This document shows, one piece after another, positions 34,277 through 35,062 of a stretch of 35,062 nucleotides of DNA (position 1 is its first letter; each line of letters begins with the position of its first letter). The notes beneath the pieces were generated by a model. The model ran no database searches. It worked only from the letters and a program-made list of their open reading frames with translations, and was not told where the DNA came from. The stretch is taken from contig CAZSLI010000024.1 in the NCBI GenBank assembly GCA_964607705.1, positions 1 to 35,062 of the forward strand, in the 5' to 3' direction. Position numbers and translations under genes: made by a program. The DNA comes from CAZSLI01 sp964607705 (GTDB taxonomy: Bacteria > Actinomycetota > Coriobacteriia > Anaerosomatales > PHET01).

Positions 34277-35022
34277 CGAGCTTTTGCTCGCCGCGAGTTC
34301 TATGGGGGGACACGATGGGGTTCTTTGACGAGATTGATGCGTCAGAGGTGCGCGATCTAAGAGCTGCGAAACTGGATCGCACCAAGTCGGCTGAGCAGTC
34401 TCGAATCGAGACCTTGAACGCCGGGCGCGAGGCGTACCGCGCGTTCTGCGAGGCGGACGTGCCGGTGCTTGTCTCGGACTACGTAAGCAAGGCTCGCGAA
34501 ATCGCCCCTCCGGCGATAGTGACGTCACTTGGCGTTGACTCCTCAGGCAGAAATGTGAGCAAGCCGATGCTGATGGCCAAGCGTGCGGTCAGCGGAGATG
34601 TGGGCCCAGGGAACTTCTTGAGACAACCGTATCCGCTGTGGCCGTTTGTATCCCGCGGCAGGTCTGTTAGGTATCGCATCCATGAGACGGGCACCGTATA
34701 TGCTGAGTCCGGAGGCCGGCTGATCAGTGGCCTGTGGATCAGGCGTTACACCAATACGTCCTGGCTACAACCGATGCCGTTTGACGAGGTGTGCGCGATG
34801 TTGGCGTTCTCGGAATGCCCAATCGGTCAGATGCCCGCACCTGCTCTCCTCCAGAGCTTCGACCGCAAGGCCGCGGTCGATAGGTTGGTTCACGAGTTGG
34901 GAGTCGTGCTCTCTAGCTGAGTCCACGGCATAGCGTGACCGGCCTAACAAGCGCATCGACCTGACGCGACTACTGCTGGGTGATCCTGACAGCGAACGGC
35001 GCGCAGGTCATGCGCAAGAACG
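34271..35022 (+). mobile_element. Integron gene cassette 2
   Basis: The 752-base unit lies between the cut points of attC1 and attC2 and carries one gene followed by attC2. Its front TTAGGA would pair with its own R'' GCCTAAC at six of seven positions on circularisation. Confidence 0.85.
34315..34920 (+). CDS. Hypothetical protein of cassette 2
   Basis: I do not recognise this 201-residue protein. It begins MGFFDEIDASEVRDLRAAKL, with a charged helical N-terminal third (about 8-60), a central part rich in Gly/Arg/Pro (residues 95-125, FLRQPYPLWPFVSRG), a basic aromatic stretch GLWIRRYTNTSW (139-150) and a helical end. There are no membrane segments or signal peptide, and the protein may be cytoplasmic. 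ATG 34315 follows GGGGGGA; the longer frame to 34198 starts inside attC1 and is rejected. The coding frame is well kept, with GC around 52-60 % in sampled lines, lower than the core genome, which indicates a different origin. The attC begins 22 bases after the stop. Confidence 0.7.
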   Translation: MGFFDEIDASEVRDLRAAKLDRTKSAEQSRIETLNAGREAYRAFCEADVPVLVSDYVSKAREIAPPAIVTSLGVDSSGRNVSKPMLMAKRAVSGDVGPGNFLRQPYPLWPFVSRGRSVRYRIHETGTVYAESGGRLISGLWIRRYTNTSWLQPMPFDEVCAMLAFSECPIGQMPAPALLQSFDRKAAVDRLVHELGVVLSS

Positions 35023-35028
35023 TTAGAA
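34942..35028 (+). repeat. attC site 2
   Basis: The 87-base site has R'' GCCTAAC (34942-34948) and R' GTTAGAA (35022-35028). GCGCAT-C-GACCT (34951-34962) pairs with AGGTCATGCGC (35005-35015), leaving one C extrahelical. Its outer ends (CTAACA/AGCGCAT and CATGCGCAAGAACGTTAG) are nearly identical to attC1, while the centre differs. Confidence 0.88.
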
Positions 35029-35062
35029 GGAGCGGGGGGCGTATTGAGGCTGCGAACAGCTC
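35023..35062 (+). mobile_element. Start of a third cassette, truncated by the window
   Basis: The 40 bases after the attC2 cut point begin TTAGAAGGAG. GGAG at 35029 and a TTG at 35044 (TTG AGG CTG CGA) could start a gene; with so little sequence this is only a suggestion. Confidence 0.5.

Larger units (their letters stand above)
32139..35062 (+). mobile_element. Chromosomal integron (intI, attI candidate, two cassettes and start of a third)
   Basis: An intact IntI gene, a candidate attI at 33582-33642 and two attC sites in the same orientation define an integron whose array continues past the window. The attC sites share nearly identical outer ends, a trait of sedentary chromosomal integrons as opposed to mobile ones. 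No transposase, resistance gene or terminal repeats of a carrier element are seen. Confidence 0.9.

Noticed and set aside
34198..34314. Earlier TTG start for the cassette 2 gene
   Set aside because: It would begin inside attC1 and cross the cassette boundary; ATG 34315 has its own ribosome binding site.

Overview
The window is a visibly high-GC bacterial chromosome segment in which nearly every gene reads on the plus strand, with tight ATGA/GTGA overlaps and strong GGAGG-type ribosome binding sites. Gene content and style fit an Actinomycetota lineage; the FliA/WhiG-type sigma factor, TrmFO and acetate symporter would suit a Coriobacteriia-like group, but that placement is inference. No rRNA, tRNA or CRISPR array was seen.

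Positions 1-5863 hold the 3' part of comM, then dprA (DNA uptake), trmFO (tRNA methylation), a XerC/D recombinase, a FliA/WhiG-family sigma factor and a response regulator with a C-terminal zinc ribbon. A hairpin terminator closes this block. Positions 6048-14525 are the conserved block rpsB-tsf, pyrH-frr-uppS-cdsA-dxr, rseP-ispG: ribosomal protein S2 and EF-Ts, UMP kinase, ribosome recycling, undecaprenyl and phospholipid precursors, and two MEP-pathway steps. Positions 14802-17625 carry a DUF485 protein, an ActP-like solute:cation symporter and a universal stress protein, lying between ispG and proS. Then come proS and an orphan GAF histidine kinase.

Positions 20880-32000 are the NusA/IF2 operon: leader with attenuator-like hairpin, rimP-nusA-ylxR-infB-rbfA-nrnA-truB-ribF, then rpsO and pnp. 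NusA has an unusual Cys/His-rich tail, and RibF has a ~125-residue C-terminal extension.

The outstanding region is 32139-35062, an apparent chromosomal integron directly downstream of pnp. A full-length IntI-type integrase, with the catalytic residues and the IntI-specific insertion, points toward the cassettes, the reverse of the classical layout. It is followed by a convergent DUF6958-like gene, a candidate attI with a direct-repeat IntI-binding motif, and a cassette array: cassette 1 (YcxB-like membrane protein), attC1, cassette 2 (unknown protein), attC2, and the first 40 bases of a third cassette. The two attC sites share almost identical outer ends and fold with one extrahelical base each. 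Spot counts put cassette GC at about 52-62 %, below the core genes. The array runs off the right edge.
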